The notes under the pieces: model-generated
The model's database searches: none
Told to the model about the DNA's origin: nothing
What the model saw: the letters and a program-made list of their open reading frames with translations, nothing else
Origin: Climacteris rufus
Taxonomy: Eukaryota > Chordata > Aves > Passeriformes > Climacteridae
Direction of reading: 5' to 3'
DNA length: 64,000 bases
Assembly (NCBI GenBank): GCA_013398175.1
Contig: VZRZ01004215.1
Span: 124,001-188,000 of the forward strand
In this document: positions 11,701 through 23,807 of the stretch, one piece after another
Layout: the number at the start of each line of letters is the position of its first letter
Position numbering within the stretch: position 1 is the stretch's first letter
Made by a program: the position numbers and the translations under genes

Positions 11701-14700
11701 AGGAGCCTCCCGCACCTTTCCTGCTCAGGGGAAGGGCAGGGAAATGCCAGCACATCGTGAGCATGTTGGCTTTAAAATAAAAAGGAATGGGAAAGGCAAC
11801 AACCATGAATTCCTGCCTTGTGTAATGAGGGAAAAGTTTTCAGTGAGAGTGGGATTTTCTCCTTGAGATTTATGTTACTGAGTCTCAGCTGTTAAAAACT
11901 CCACAGTTTCAAACCCCAAAACTCTGTTATCAAACAACTGGGCTTTTTTTCCCAAAAATGTTCTGAAAAAGCTTCCTTGAGTTGCTAAGCAACTGGGCTT
12001 GGGGAAAAAGGCCAGGTCCTCAGTTTACGTGAAAGGGAAGATTTCTAGGTGTATGTTGGAATATAATATCCCCCCCAAATTTCACAGCTGTGGATCAGGG
12101 TAGTGTCTGTCAGGCAGATTTGGTTGTGTACAGAGAATTCAGTTGATGAAATTATTTTAAGAGACGTCAAACACTAAATCTTCTGTCAGTGTCAGGATGA
12201 TAACAAAAACATCTCCTTGTGGAAAACAGCAAAGGGTTTAAATTTTTCCATCTTGAGCATCCCGCTGGAATATGTGTTTGAAACTTTGTTTTCTGCTTTT
12301 TAGTTTTGAAGTGTCTTAGTATTTAAACATTGCTGAAAGGCTTCGTTAGAAGGCTATGAATACTGGGAGAAGGAACTGGAAAAGGCCTCTTTTCCTCTTT
12401 TTTTTTTTCTTTTTCTGGAATACTCTCTCTCTTGTCAAAAAACATGACTCAATTTAGTGTTAAGGAAAGGTTACTGTGACCCCAAAGTAAAGGAGTGATC
12501 AATATTAATTATGCCATTAATTTCATAATCATGGTACAATCATGTTTCCTACTCTTGTGTGTGGGAAGATGGAAGTCTGCTATAAACTGGAACCAGGAAT
12601 ACATTTCACCTGAAATATGGGATTAACTTAGCAAATAGAGGGCAACTTTGCAAACCAGACTAAGGGAATTGTCCTCGTACACTAAAGTATCTTTGGGATA
12701 ACTGCTGAAATAGCTGGAATTTCTGCTAATGGACTTTTGTGAACATAAGAATACTGCAGGGAAATTTTGGATTTTCATAATAAGATAAAGTAATTTAAAC
12801 TGTTACAAAAATATATCGTGTATGGATGCATTTTTCTTCATAATTTGTGGTAAAAATGGACACTGGTATTTAGATTTGTGTTTTAGAACAGTGTAGGAAT
12901 TAAATGTATACAGTGAGGTCATTGTACAAGCAATTTATATAAGGATAATACACAGTGCTAATGGATTAGAGCTGCTTTGAGAAATAAGGATACGTGACTG
13001 GAAAGATGAGAATGTGGTATTTAGTGCTTGGGAGTAAACACGATATTTGGGATAGCAGCAGCAGTTTGGTGTTGCCTCTCTAAGAGCTCTGCTCTGTCTG
13101 TTTTGTTGACAGGCATTCTGTCTTGCTTCCATTGAGTCCCTTGTAAGGATCATGCTTAAAAGTGAAGGGAACAAGCAGAGTTAGGTGAAGAAAAATCAGA
13201 AAACAGTATTATCAATATAATGTAAATGGTTAGCTCATCTTCAGTTGCTGCTGGTAGAGAAGCAACTTTAATTCTTTGAAAACCAAGTGAGGTCTATTCT
13301 TATGTTTTTGGGGGTTTTTTTGATAAATAAATTATACTGGATATTTTCAGGAGACTATTACAGGTTTTGAAGCCTTGTGACATGCATTTTAATTGCCACT
13401 TACCATCTAGTGCATTGAATGTTTTTAGGCTTGTTCAATGCATTAAAGCAGCAACTGTGTTAATAAATCCTTGTCACTGATTGATATTAAATGACATGTA
13501 GCAAACAGTCCATCTGTCTCTGTTCTGTCATCCCATGCCTTCTTTCATGTTTCCATTACAGAGTCTGTAATAAATAGTCTGATCATTTTGAGTGACATTT
13601 GGGATCTTTATTGGACAAGACATTTCAAGTACATCTGTCTTCTCACTGGTTTATAGCTGATAGCTCTAACACCAGCTATTACCTTCCAAAAGGCTGCATT
13701 CGAAGTATTCCCTATATTCCCCTTCCTGATTTTCTCTCTGTTTTCAGAGTGCCTATTGCTGACATTTCTTGATGGTGTATTTTTTAAATCCAGACACTTT
13801 TTTCCTCTGTGATGTTGATGGTTTTATCACTGTTATGCTGAGTCCAGCTGTATCTGCCTCTCACTCCAAAGTTAATCCTGGTCTCTTTTGTCTAATCCTG
13901 TTGCTGGCCTCCTTTAGCCTTATCACTTTTGCCACTTCATATCTTGGTGGGTGTAGCTTCCTCAGAGCTCAGATTTTACAACTTCTATAATATCCAAAGC
14001 CCCTGGAAGCCCAGAGCAGAACAACTAAAACTACCAACTCAGCAATAATGTTTGATGTTGAGCTATTACTGAGAGCAACACGATGCTCTTATCTCAACTT
14101 GCTGTGAAATTTCTGTGCAATTATTGTCAAATCTGATGGCTAAACTACAAAGTTGTTAGGAGGTTGTTCCTTCTTATCCATTCTGTTCATATTATCAAAG
14201 AAATTTAAGACAACTTCCCTTCTCTCTGTTACCCTGCTTACCATCCCACAACTGGACTTAGCTCTTCACTCTTTCTAGTCACCCATTTTTGTGGTGTCCA
14301 CAACCATTGCCTTGTCTCCTCCTTCCTTCCCTGGTGCTGCGAGGTGACAACTTGCAAGGAGTCACACTGCTGAAATGAGTCTGACACACACATTATATAA
14401 ACTGACAATAATCCTCTCTTATGTGCAAACCAAGCCTCAATGCTGCTTCTGAGGATGTGCTGGATTAATTTCCTCTATCGGCATGAGCAGAGGCAGTGGC
14501 TTGAGCACAGCAAAGCCAGGGAAACGCCCCCAGCCCTGGTGCCTCTATCCAGAGCTCTGTGCTGTGTCACTGCTTCCCCAGCTTCTGGTGTGGATATAAA
14601 CCATGGCATCCTGAGCTAAGAGATAATGGACACAGCAAAGGAGGTATCTCATCAAATCCTATGAATGCTATAATAAATACAGCAGCACCTGAAAATCTTC

Positions 14701-17700
14701 CTGAAGCATCCAGGCCTCCTTTCTTCATTAATTTTGAAAATTTCTTTCAGTATAACTGTTTGAACTTGCTTTAAGTGATAAGCAAGTTTTGCACTCAAGG
14801 TGAGTAGTAACCATTTAAAACCCAGCCTTTGCCATAAATAAATCAAATTTTAATTAAAACTAATTTTATTTTAGATATGTGGAAGTAAAAGTGGAGTCCT
14901 TACCTGTTTCCCTTTTGTCCATCAGCACATTTAGTCCACAAGTGCTGAACAGGTATTGCTAGTGACTAAACTGTAGCGTGATATCTTGTGTTCTGAGGTT
15001 GTACTTCTGTACTTTAAATATTAATATTTCATTTTTACAACGCTTGATTTTCAACTCTGCTGGAGAATGCAGCATCATCCATTTTTAATTTTTCAGGCAG
15101 ACATGTTCCATACACACAGGAGTTTTAATGGTGTGTTTCCTTGTTTCAGAGGAGCCCTGGGCTGGAGGATTGGATGGCTCAAGGGGCCAAGCAGAGCTTT
15201 GCACTTGATCCCAGCTCCTCTGGAAGCCGTTGCTGCCAGCAGGTTGGTAGAGCTGTGACTCCAGGTCAGTGTAAGCAAACATCATATTTTCTGCTCTCTG
15301 ACCCTTCACACACAATCATGTCATATACATACTTGGGTGGGTATAAAGTGACTTGCAGTGGCACCCTAGCATTTTGTAGCTGTTGTTCTAAAACATAAAG
15401 CATCTTTAGTCAAAACAGTGCATTTCCTTCAAAATGCAGCCACGGGCTGTTGAGATTTCTCAGAGTGGCTCACCACTTTATGGAATGAACACGTCAGCAG
15501 AATGGTCAGACTCCTCCAGCACTGTGTAAGAGCCTTTGAATACCTTAAGTGTAAGGAGGCACTTCTGTGGAATTGTGAAAGCATTAAAAAAAAAAATCAG
15601 GCCAAAATGTGTGTGGCCCCCTCAAACTGGATGACAGAAAGTGCTGTAAGTTTTCAGCTTGAATTGCAATGTGTCCCTTTTACCTCAAAAGACACAGCGA
15701 GTCATGTGTCGAGAAGTCAAAATATATGTTTAATGAAATGCAATATAAAATAGGTCTGAATCATGTTACATTTTAAATCCAAGGAGCTCTAGTTCAAGGT
15801 CACATGATATACTCAATTTTAGCCGTAAATCTCCAGATCAATAACAGAGGTTGAAGCTGATAAGAAATATGTAACCTTTGGCAAACACCTTTATCTGTTT
15901 TGTATAGACCATGAAAACACAAAATCCCAGCTCTATATGTTTGTGGCCACATATGCCTACAGTTTTTACCCATGGAAGAAACAGAAATGATGTTTATATT
16001 AGGTAAAACATAAAAGATGAAATGAACATGTATGTCAAAAAATTGTTACTCAAAATTCTCTCTTTATTTCTGTGTTCTTGTAACTCACAGCTACGATTTA
16101 AAAAAAATATATACAAAAGGTTTTTTTAACAGAAATGTATATACTGACATTCTAAAGCATATGCAAAAAGAAAATCATGGGGATGGTTGACATTGGACAG
16201 CTAAGGGTACTATAACAATTTTTTTGCTACTGACTGGTGCTTCTCAAAAGAGATTTGTTTCTTTGGTTGCTAAATTCAAAACTTAAAGCATTTAATTGAG
16301 GATGACTCAAAGAGAGTGGTTTTAGTTATTCTATTCCTTTACACTAAAGGAAAATACAAAGCTTAATGCTTCTTTTTCTAGTTTTCTTTATTTTTTATTT
16401 CACTGCGTTAAAACACAAACCTTCACTACAATTATTTTGCAATCTAGCAATAACTGACACGTTCTACCAAAAGAAAAGTTAAAGGAATGAAGTGGCAAAA
16501 TCCCCAAACTTTTGCAGGAACCAATTGTTATTGCTGTCCCTTTTGAACTAAGAACTTCAGGTTACTGATGTGTGTTCAGTGGTCATTTCAGTTTGGAAGA
16601 AGAAGCAAAGGTGCTCCAATGTGATGTCTTAGAGTGCCCACAGGTCTGAGGAGAGATGTCACAATTCGGACACGAAAAGAGAGACATGGACACCTATTAC
16701 AAGAGAGCAAAGAACAACTACTGGCCCATAACTGGGCTGTACTTTATTTTATATGTCTCTTAGAAACCACAGTGGATTGGAGGGACAACTCGCTGCCCCT
16801 CAATCACACTGGTCAAAGGAAATGTCCATCAAATCTCTCCACCCAGGAGAAAGGAATGTAAATAATAAACTGCCGTTACAAAAACATGGATGTGTTTACA
16901 GAGAATGTGTGAGAAACAGACACAGAAGAATGAAAACATCAAGAACTGCAAAGCTGAGGGCAACAGAGAGACACACTTCAGGGTCAGGTGAAAGAAAGAT
17001 GGTAGGTGGGAGTACAGGCTGAGAGCTGCAGTTCAGATTTCTGAGGTGTTGGGCATCACAGAGCAGAATGATAAGCAGCAGCCACAGCATTGCAGTTTTT
17101 ACCTTTGCCTTGGAAAGTTTTTCAAAACAAAAAGGCTTGATGAATTTCTCCCAAATTAGCAAATAGGATTATAATGATAGATGTAAATAAGAATCACAAC
17201 AAAGTTGTAGACCAGCCACTTTTAGTTGAGAAAGCGCCTGGATGAGTAAAGCAGAAAAATCAGCAAAAACCCAGAGGTGGGAGGAGGGGACAGAATCCCC
17301 ATGAGGATTTGCTTTTAGTTTCTGATTTTGGCCCAAAACATCTGGGTATGGCGCTGGAAAAAGTGTTTGGCACTGCAGAAGGAGACTTTTCAGGTATCAT
17401 ATCCTGAAATTTAAACCCAGTAAAGGGAAATTCAGACAAGAGAAGAATAGGACTGGGAAATACAAAGTAAAGTTTACAAAGTAAGCGTGTTTATCCTCTC
17501 CCAAAGCTTCCAGGTGAAGAGAAGGGAAAGCAACATTATGCCATAAACTATTGTTTTTTTAAATGAAAGTATAAAAAATTACAAGGAAGCCCTCTATAGA
17601 CTAACCCAAAAAGTGCGTTTCCTTTTTATGTGTGACTCCTACCTTTTATATCTTTGAGAATCTGGATGTTAGGAATTCATTTTGGCATCTTTAAGTGAGT

Positions 17701-18941
17701 GTATTTTCAGGCCAATAAAGCCTCATTGAGTTCAACTTGAGAAGAACAGTCCTTGTGATGAAGCTTGAGTGAGAGAAGCAGCTACTTAGGATCTCAGTGT
17801 CCCAGAGAGGAAAGCAATAAAGACTTTGGCTCTCATCTATCACATCCAAGCAGGCAGGACTTACTCTGGGCACAGATGCCTTTTTAATAGCTTTGGAAGT
17901 GGCAAAGTGGGCAGGAACATGGAATTGCTTGGTACTGCACAGCCTTGGCTCCACAGTGTAAAATGTGCTGTCACCTGTATCCACCACAGATAGCACCACG
18001 TTTGTGTGGGCAGCAGCAGGAGCCACAATATAACCTCACACATATCCCATTAATTTTTAAAGTGTGAGGGCAATTAACTTATTCAGTGGGAAAGCTAGAA
18101 ATCGTTTTCTGCAAGCAACTTATTGCTTAGGAACTTGGAACAACAAATGTCATAAATGCATTCCTTAATTTATCTTCATCCCTCAGCAGTACAGGATCTT
18201 CAGATTCTCTCAAGGTTCTACTGAACATCATTGTGTGAAACCCTTAGATCTGATGAACTGAAAAAGAAACAGAAGTAGAGAGAATTTTGATTCTTTTAAC
18301 CAGCTGGCTATCAGAAGAAACTCAATTTAGGCAAATCTTGGGAAAAAAGCTCCTCTTCTAAATCAGTAAGAAATTGAGCTGAGCTATCTCTCACTATGAT
18401 CACACAGGTATCTAAAGGAAAAAAGCCAGAGCACATCAAATGCAATTTGCAACACATCCTGGGTACAGTTTATTCTGCCATCCACTGCAATCAATAAAAA
18501 CCCTTCACTGATGTTAATGGTGTGAGATTGAGGCCTCAAAGTGAGCAGCTGTATCCTGATGATGGGGCTGTGCACTGTTTCTCCAAGCCTGGCAGATATT
18601 TTGAGGTGAAACAGAAAAAGGTACCAAAAAACTGATTTGCAAAAGCTTAGAACAGTAGGAATCAATTTGGAAACTGTAGCTTTTTTTAAGTTGGTATTTG
18701 ATCATGGAAGATCAATTTGAAAAGATGTATTTCTCAAGTGTAAAAAGTATGATTGTGATAAGTATGTTATGCCTTGAGTTATGTATGACTTTGTGTAGGT
18801 GGGTTAGAATCAATATATGAAGGAATTCAGTGACATAAACCCATTTATTTGCCTTACAAAAGTCCTGTAAAAATTTATGTTGGATTAAATGTTTAAACTT
18901 TTGACCTAAGTACTTGGTACAAACTCATAACTCTCTCAAGC
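11701..18941. other. Noncoding sequence, no gene seen
   Basis: Unique sequence with T-rich tracts, for example GGGGGTTTTTTT at 13310-13321. Open frames reach about 111 codons (minus strand, 17691-18026), but none has recognisable motifs or supporting splice signals. No RNA gene or clear repeat was seen. Confidence 0.65.
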
Positions 18942-18969
18942 TAATAATAATAGTAATAATAATAATAAA
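18942..18969. repeat. (AAT)n microsatellite
   Basis: Nine trinucleotide units of TAA/AAT with one interruption (TAG near 18951). Confidence 0.9.
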
Positions 18970-21900
18970 GTGGATAATGCCCTGCTTGCTTATGGTTTCT
19001 CAAGAGGAATATGGACATGGTTGTGAAATATTCTTTCCCTCTATTTACAGCTTCAGCTTTTCTGTCATGTCCTGAATTATATACCTAGAGCACTCTCAAA
19101 ACTGACATAGTAAGTTACTGCAAGAAAAGGTATATTTGAAATAGTTTTTAACATGAAGCTTTGTGACTGTCTTCGAATATAAGAATGGAAAAAATATTTT
19201 TAGCCTAATATAAGAAGAAAAAACCCAACAATATTTGATTATCTATTTTTTTCTTTAGGAAAACTTGCAGGTCACTGAGTTATTGACCAGCCAAGTGCTG
19301 AGGTGGTGTCTAAAGAGGAAATGCCAGCAGTGTCTGGGGAAGGACAAAGACCTGTGAATAAAGAAATATTCCTATAGCTTCTGTTAGACATCTCTTTGCA
19401 CTGCTAAGCACCTGTTTTAGGTGCTCATGAAAAATTTCAGTTGTGACTTAGCTGGGAGTCTGTTCTTTTCCATTCACTCGAGGCCTGTAGGAAGCAGTCA
19501 CTGAGGAAAGAAGCTATCAAAATATTTATGAAAAATGGAGCCTAGTGCTTGTCAGATACCATTTCATAACTCTTGGAGGCACCAATGAGGGTGCACACTG
19601 TGCAGGCTTCTTGAAGAAGGTGCTTATTCTTATCCCAAATATTTTATCTGATTGTGGAGCTTCCCAAATAAATCAGATGCAGCTCAGTGAATCTCTTGCT
19701 GGTTGCTCAGCATGTTCTTTCCTTTGCTCTGAGAGCAGAGTTTAGAGGTCTGTAGGAGAACAATTTTCTTTTTGATAATACAGCAACAGTAGCAACATCA
19801 AAACTTGGTGGGAATTTTATTTTCCAATGTCTAACTGCACTTTTCCTTAGTTGTCTATTTTAACCGTGAATGACTTCAACTTGTTTTGTCACTCTCTCTA
19901 AATTCAGTTACAGGAGCAGGATACTATAACTTAAATTAATTGTACTTTTTCCATGTTTTAATGTTAATCAGTAACTTTTGAAACTTTATATTTTCTTTCT
20001 TTTCACAGCAGCGAAAGGAAAAGTAGTAAGCACTGAAATCAAACTTATTTAGCAGGTTGTGAAATAAAGCAGCTGAACACACTCTGATGGAATAATGGAT
20101 TATGGTGGCTATAATATCTTTTTAAAGATGCTTCCATTTCCATTTACTCAATTCAGAGTAACTTAAGACTTCCTTTACTGAAGTTATGTCATGAATATTG
20201 ATCTTAAAATCAGTGTCAAAAATTGTGTCAGTCAAAATCCTTAGATCCTTTGTAAGAATTTTCCTCTATTCATGTCAGATTCTGTTTTTTCTAAAAAATA
20301 GTTATTTAGGAAAACTTTAATAAGTCTCTCAATGGCTGGAACAGATACAGGACTCTGAAGAGTAATTGTATTTCTTGTCTTTTCTGTGTCTATGTAGAAT
20401 ATTTGGACTGATCTGGTTTTTGGCAGTAATCATTTGCAAATGCTCACAGAATATTTTGGATAGTTCTATAATTTCTGCTTTTGATCTCTTCTATCAGTAG
20501 CTTTTTGTTTTAAGTGGCTGTTAATTTATATGATGACATTTGTATAAACCGGAAAGATGGTGACTTTCATAGGCTTTTTGTGAACTACTGAGTGTTTGCC
20601 CAAATGGTATCCCTTGGAAAAGAGTAATGTTAATATTAGTTATAAAACACAACCAAGCCCTGAATGTTTTAAATGAAATTTAAAGCTTCTGATGTAGAGC
20701 TGCTAGAATGGTTCTCCCTTGTGCTGTTATTGTAAAATATTGATAATATAAAACTCTAAAACATTGATAAATATTAAGGTACATATGTATTTATACTCAC
20801 ATATGTCTGTGCACACAGTTTGTTTTTGCTTTACATTTAATGAAACACCCAAATTGTACAATATAATTGGCAAAGTAAAAGTTAAATACAGCCTGTAAAA
20901 ATTATCTTGCTCATAAATTTGCCTGGTATTGTGGAAATCTATAACAGTGAAATGTATGCACCCAAGGCTGTAATCTGTTCTCAGTGATATGTCTTCAATA
21001 CCTCGAGGAATGAGCATTTTTCATCGCTGATGATACATTTTTTACATTGATTAGTGGAGATTTGATGTTACCATAAGTATCAAAATAACATCTTGATGGA
21101 CTCTGTTATAAACGTCTGTATTTCAGAAATAGAAAATATTGACAAGATTAAGGATTAAAAGAGGAATAAACACTTTTTCTATTTGTGTAGCTAGATAAGA
21201 ACTGAAATTCTTTTAGTACTCTGCTGTTCAACACCTGCTTGCACACACATGATGGGGTTGAAAGAGCTTTTGGTCAGAAATTTTCCCTGGAGCATTTTGT
21301 TGTTTTTTCCTTATGTTTTTGTTAATCCTGGACAGTTCTGAAATTATTCATTGGCTTTCTACCATTCTTATGTCTCGTGACTTCTTAGAATATTCTTATT
21401 CCTCTTTTGAGTCAATCTTGAGCAGAAAAATGCAAATGGACTTACATGAAAAAGTGTTTGGCAGGGAACTTGCAAATTAAGTAGTAATACTGAAAATCTA
21501 AATGGAAAAGTCTGCTTTTACAAAGCCCTCTTGATTTCTAGAATTTCTTGCCAAAATACTACTGGAGCCAGGAATTTGCAGCTTATGTTTACCTTGTGCA
21601 GCCAGGGAGGAGTTCCCAGGCCCGGTCTGACTCCGTGCTGGAACAACATCAAGATCAGGAAGTTGGATTCCCCTGGGAGTGGGATGCACAATTCAGAAAG
21701 AACCTGTTCTGAATTTCAGTTGAGACCTGTGTCAGTCATGTGTTCTATTAGCTCATGAGCAACTTGGGAGATAAGGGATTCTTTCAAAATATGCAAAACA
21801 CAGTAATATTTAGTGTGCAAAAAGAATCAGGGAGAGAGTTCAAGCTACTTTGTGGCAAATCAAGAAATGGAACCGTTTGCATGACTGGACTTTGGCTTGT

Positions 21901-23290
21901 CTCAGTCACCGTGGAACTTCCCACTTGAAGGATCAGTTACTGTGGTAATTGCAAAGCTTCCATGCATAAAAGCCACATGGCAGAATATCTGAACCCCTTT
22001 GACACGTTCCAGTGCTTCAAAACAAGTGGCTGTATAAGCTGGATCTTGAGATAACCCAAACTCAGAGGAAGGAGCAGTGATAAAGGTAGAAGGGATTAAG
22101 GGCAGAGTGGGTAGGTGGAAACGAGAACAAGGAAGTCACAAAGAAAGCAGCAGCTCTGGAAGAAATTCGCTGTTAGAGCACAACTTGCTGATGAGAAGTT
22201 TGGGGTCTTTCAGGGTTAATCCTCTGTATTTTGAAAACACAATACTCCTAAGATGCTTAGACAAGGAGCTCTGTAATTTTGACTTCTCATGAAATGTTGC
22301 ACAATCTACTGTATCATTACATGAAATTTCCTCCTGACTGCAAGAAATTTTATGTGTTAGGGTGCCATTACAAGCATTATTTTAATTTAGAAATACTTGT
22401 ACTGGGGAGGGAATGTGAGGATAGTGGTAGGAAACCTGCTTTTATTCAGTAATAAATTCAGTAGTTATTTGAAGATACATTCAGTGTTTGGATATAACAT
22501 TTGCTTGGCTACCTTATCAGCAGAAGAACGGGCTGCATGCATAAAGAAGGACAGCACATGGAGGTGATCTGGAAGCCACAAAATATGCAGTTAGCTGTTC
22601 TTAGTGTAAAATGTTTGTTAAGCTTTAACCTCTCCAGAAAACTCATTTGCAGGAGTGGTGTGCATTAACACCCCGATAGTAGTTCAGCTCTCACACCTCT
22701 AACTCAGGCAGTTCCAGTATTTATGAATCCAACAAAAGTGTATGAATGCTAGTCAGAACACTTAATAGACTCTTTATAGTGAAATTGTATTAAGGTAGTA
22801 GAGGGCACTTGATTTTAATGCACATTTCTTTTTTTGTGGGCTACCATAGACCAACCCATTTGAAATATGAAAGTCCCTAACAGGTGACAGAGATATGAAG
22901 AGTGCAAGCACATGGATTTCTGAAGGTCTAATAGTAAGTTCCATTGTTTTTTAATTTGGTTTGTTTTGGTTCTGTAATGAAAAATCAGACTGCATGAGAT
23001 GCTGCTGCTGCTGGGGTTTTTTTTCCCCCCTGAAAAGTGGAGAATTATGGTATTTGGTTGATCTTGTTTTGTTGATGCCACCCATTTACTGTGCTGACAG
23101 TCCCAGAAGCAGCTGAAACAGTTTTTTTTTTTTTTGTGGCAGAGGATTCACATATAAAATGTGATATTAAAATGAGGTTATTTATTATTTTAAAAATATA
23201 TAATAAAGTTTTGAAATAGGAGGATGTAAGCTCTCAGGTACCATTCGAGATACTGATATTGTCATTATATAATCCTGGTAGGCTTTCAAC
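18970..23290. other. Noncoding sequence, no gene seen
   Basis: Unique AT-rich sequence. Open frames are under 100 codons and unrecognised. Simple tracts include GGGGTTTTTTTTCCCCCC at 23013-23030 and T14 at 23122-23135. Just before 23291 a TATATAAT string lies about 20 bp upstream of the first small open frame. Confidence 0.65.
23122..23135. repeat. T14 homopolymer
   Basis: An uninterrupted run of 14 T about 155 bp upstream of the small open-frame cluster at 23291-23807. Confidence 0.9.
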
Positions 23291-23398
23291 ATGGAAAAAG
23301 CTGAAAATGGATATAAGAGCAGGAACAAAAGGAAAGGCACAATGGTGCTTCCAAAAGTAATCGTTCAGGAGAGAATTACTGCAAACTCAGCTCCTTAA
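23291..23398 (+). CDS. Candidate small ORF 1 of a three-ORF cluster (35 aa)
   Basis: A 35-codon frame starting in a favourable context (A at -3, G at +4). The peptide is basic at its N-terminal half (KSRNKRKG at residues 9-16) and ends with TAA at 23396-23398. The last A of that stop is the first base of the next frame's ATG (TAATG). Function unknown. It may be the N-terminal part of a once-continuous protein, an upstream ORF of the larger downstream frame, or chance. Confidence 0.15.
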   Translation: MEKAENGYKSRNKRKGTMVLPKVIVQERITANSAP

Positions 23399-23472
23399 TG
23401 GGAGGAAACTGCACAGGAGGCAGAAATGACAGAAATGACCTAGAGATGACAGTGCCTGTAAAAATATGGTGA
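23398..23472 (+). CDS. Candidate small ORF 2 of a three-ORF cluster (24 aa)
   Basis: A 24-codon frame whose ATG overlaps the stop of the previous frame by one base. Its stop TGA (23470-23472) lies two bases past the ATG of the next frame (23466-23468), within ATGGTGA. The peptide is rich in Gly, Asn and Asp in its first half. Two successive one-base losses in a single older frame would also give this 0, +2, +1 order. Short enough to be chance. Confidence 0.12.
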   Translation: MGGNCTGGRNDRNDLEMTVPVKIW

Positions 23473-23807
23473 GCACTAATGATGCAGTGGAGAGGGGCAA
23501 ATGCAAACATGCCACAATAGGGATCAGCAAATGGACAGTCCCCTGTTCTGTGGCACCACTGAGGCCAGCTGAACATGCCTTGTTGGCAAATACCAGTGCT
23601 AAGGAGAAAGGTCTTAGCACAGAATGCCCAGAAGAGGAGAAAAGCCCCAGAAAATTGAATAAAGTTGTAAAAACAATTATTTTTCTTTCAGTAGTAGCAT
23701 TAATATTCTTGCTGCTTGTACAATGGACTGAATTAGGTATTTTGAGAGAAAAATACACTAAACTCCGGTTTAGAACTTCAGACTATATTCAGAGAGAAAA
23801 CACTTAG
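23466..23807 (+). CDS. Candidate small single-pass membrane protein (113 aa)
   Basis: A 113-residue frame with a good start context (A at -3, G at +4). Residues 1-60 are polar with three Cys (13, 27, 54). A basic stretch PRKLNKVVK (61-69) leads into a hydrophobic segment IIFLSVVALIFLLLVQW (about 71-87), long enough to span a membrane. A charged tail (LREKYTKLRFR at 93-103) follows. Basic residues on the N-terminal side would favour a cytoplasmic N terminus. I recognise no family. Hydrophobic frames arise by chance in T-rich DNA, and an internal splice-acceptor-like TTTTTCTTTCAG (ending 23691) could mean this is a terminal exon instead. No introns, orthologue or expression evidence is visible from here. 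Confidence 0.33.
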   Translation: MVSTNDAVERGKCKHATIGISKWTVPCSVAPLRPAEHALLANTSAKEKGLSTECPEEEKSPRKLNKVVKTIIFLSVVALIFLLLVQWTELGILREKYTKLRFRTSDYIQRENT

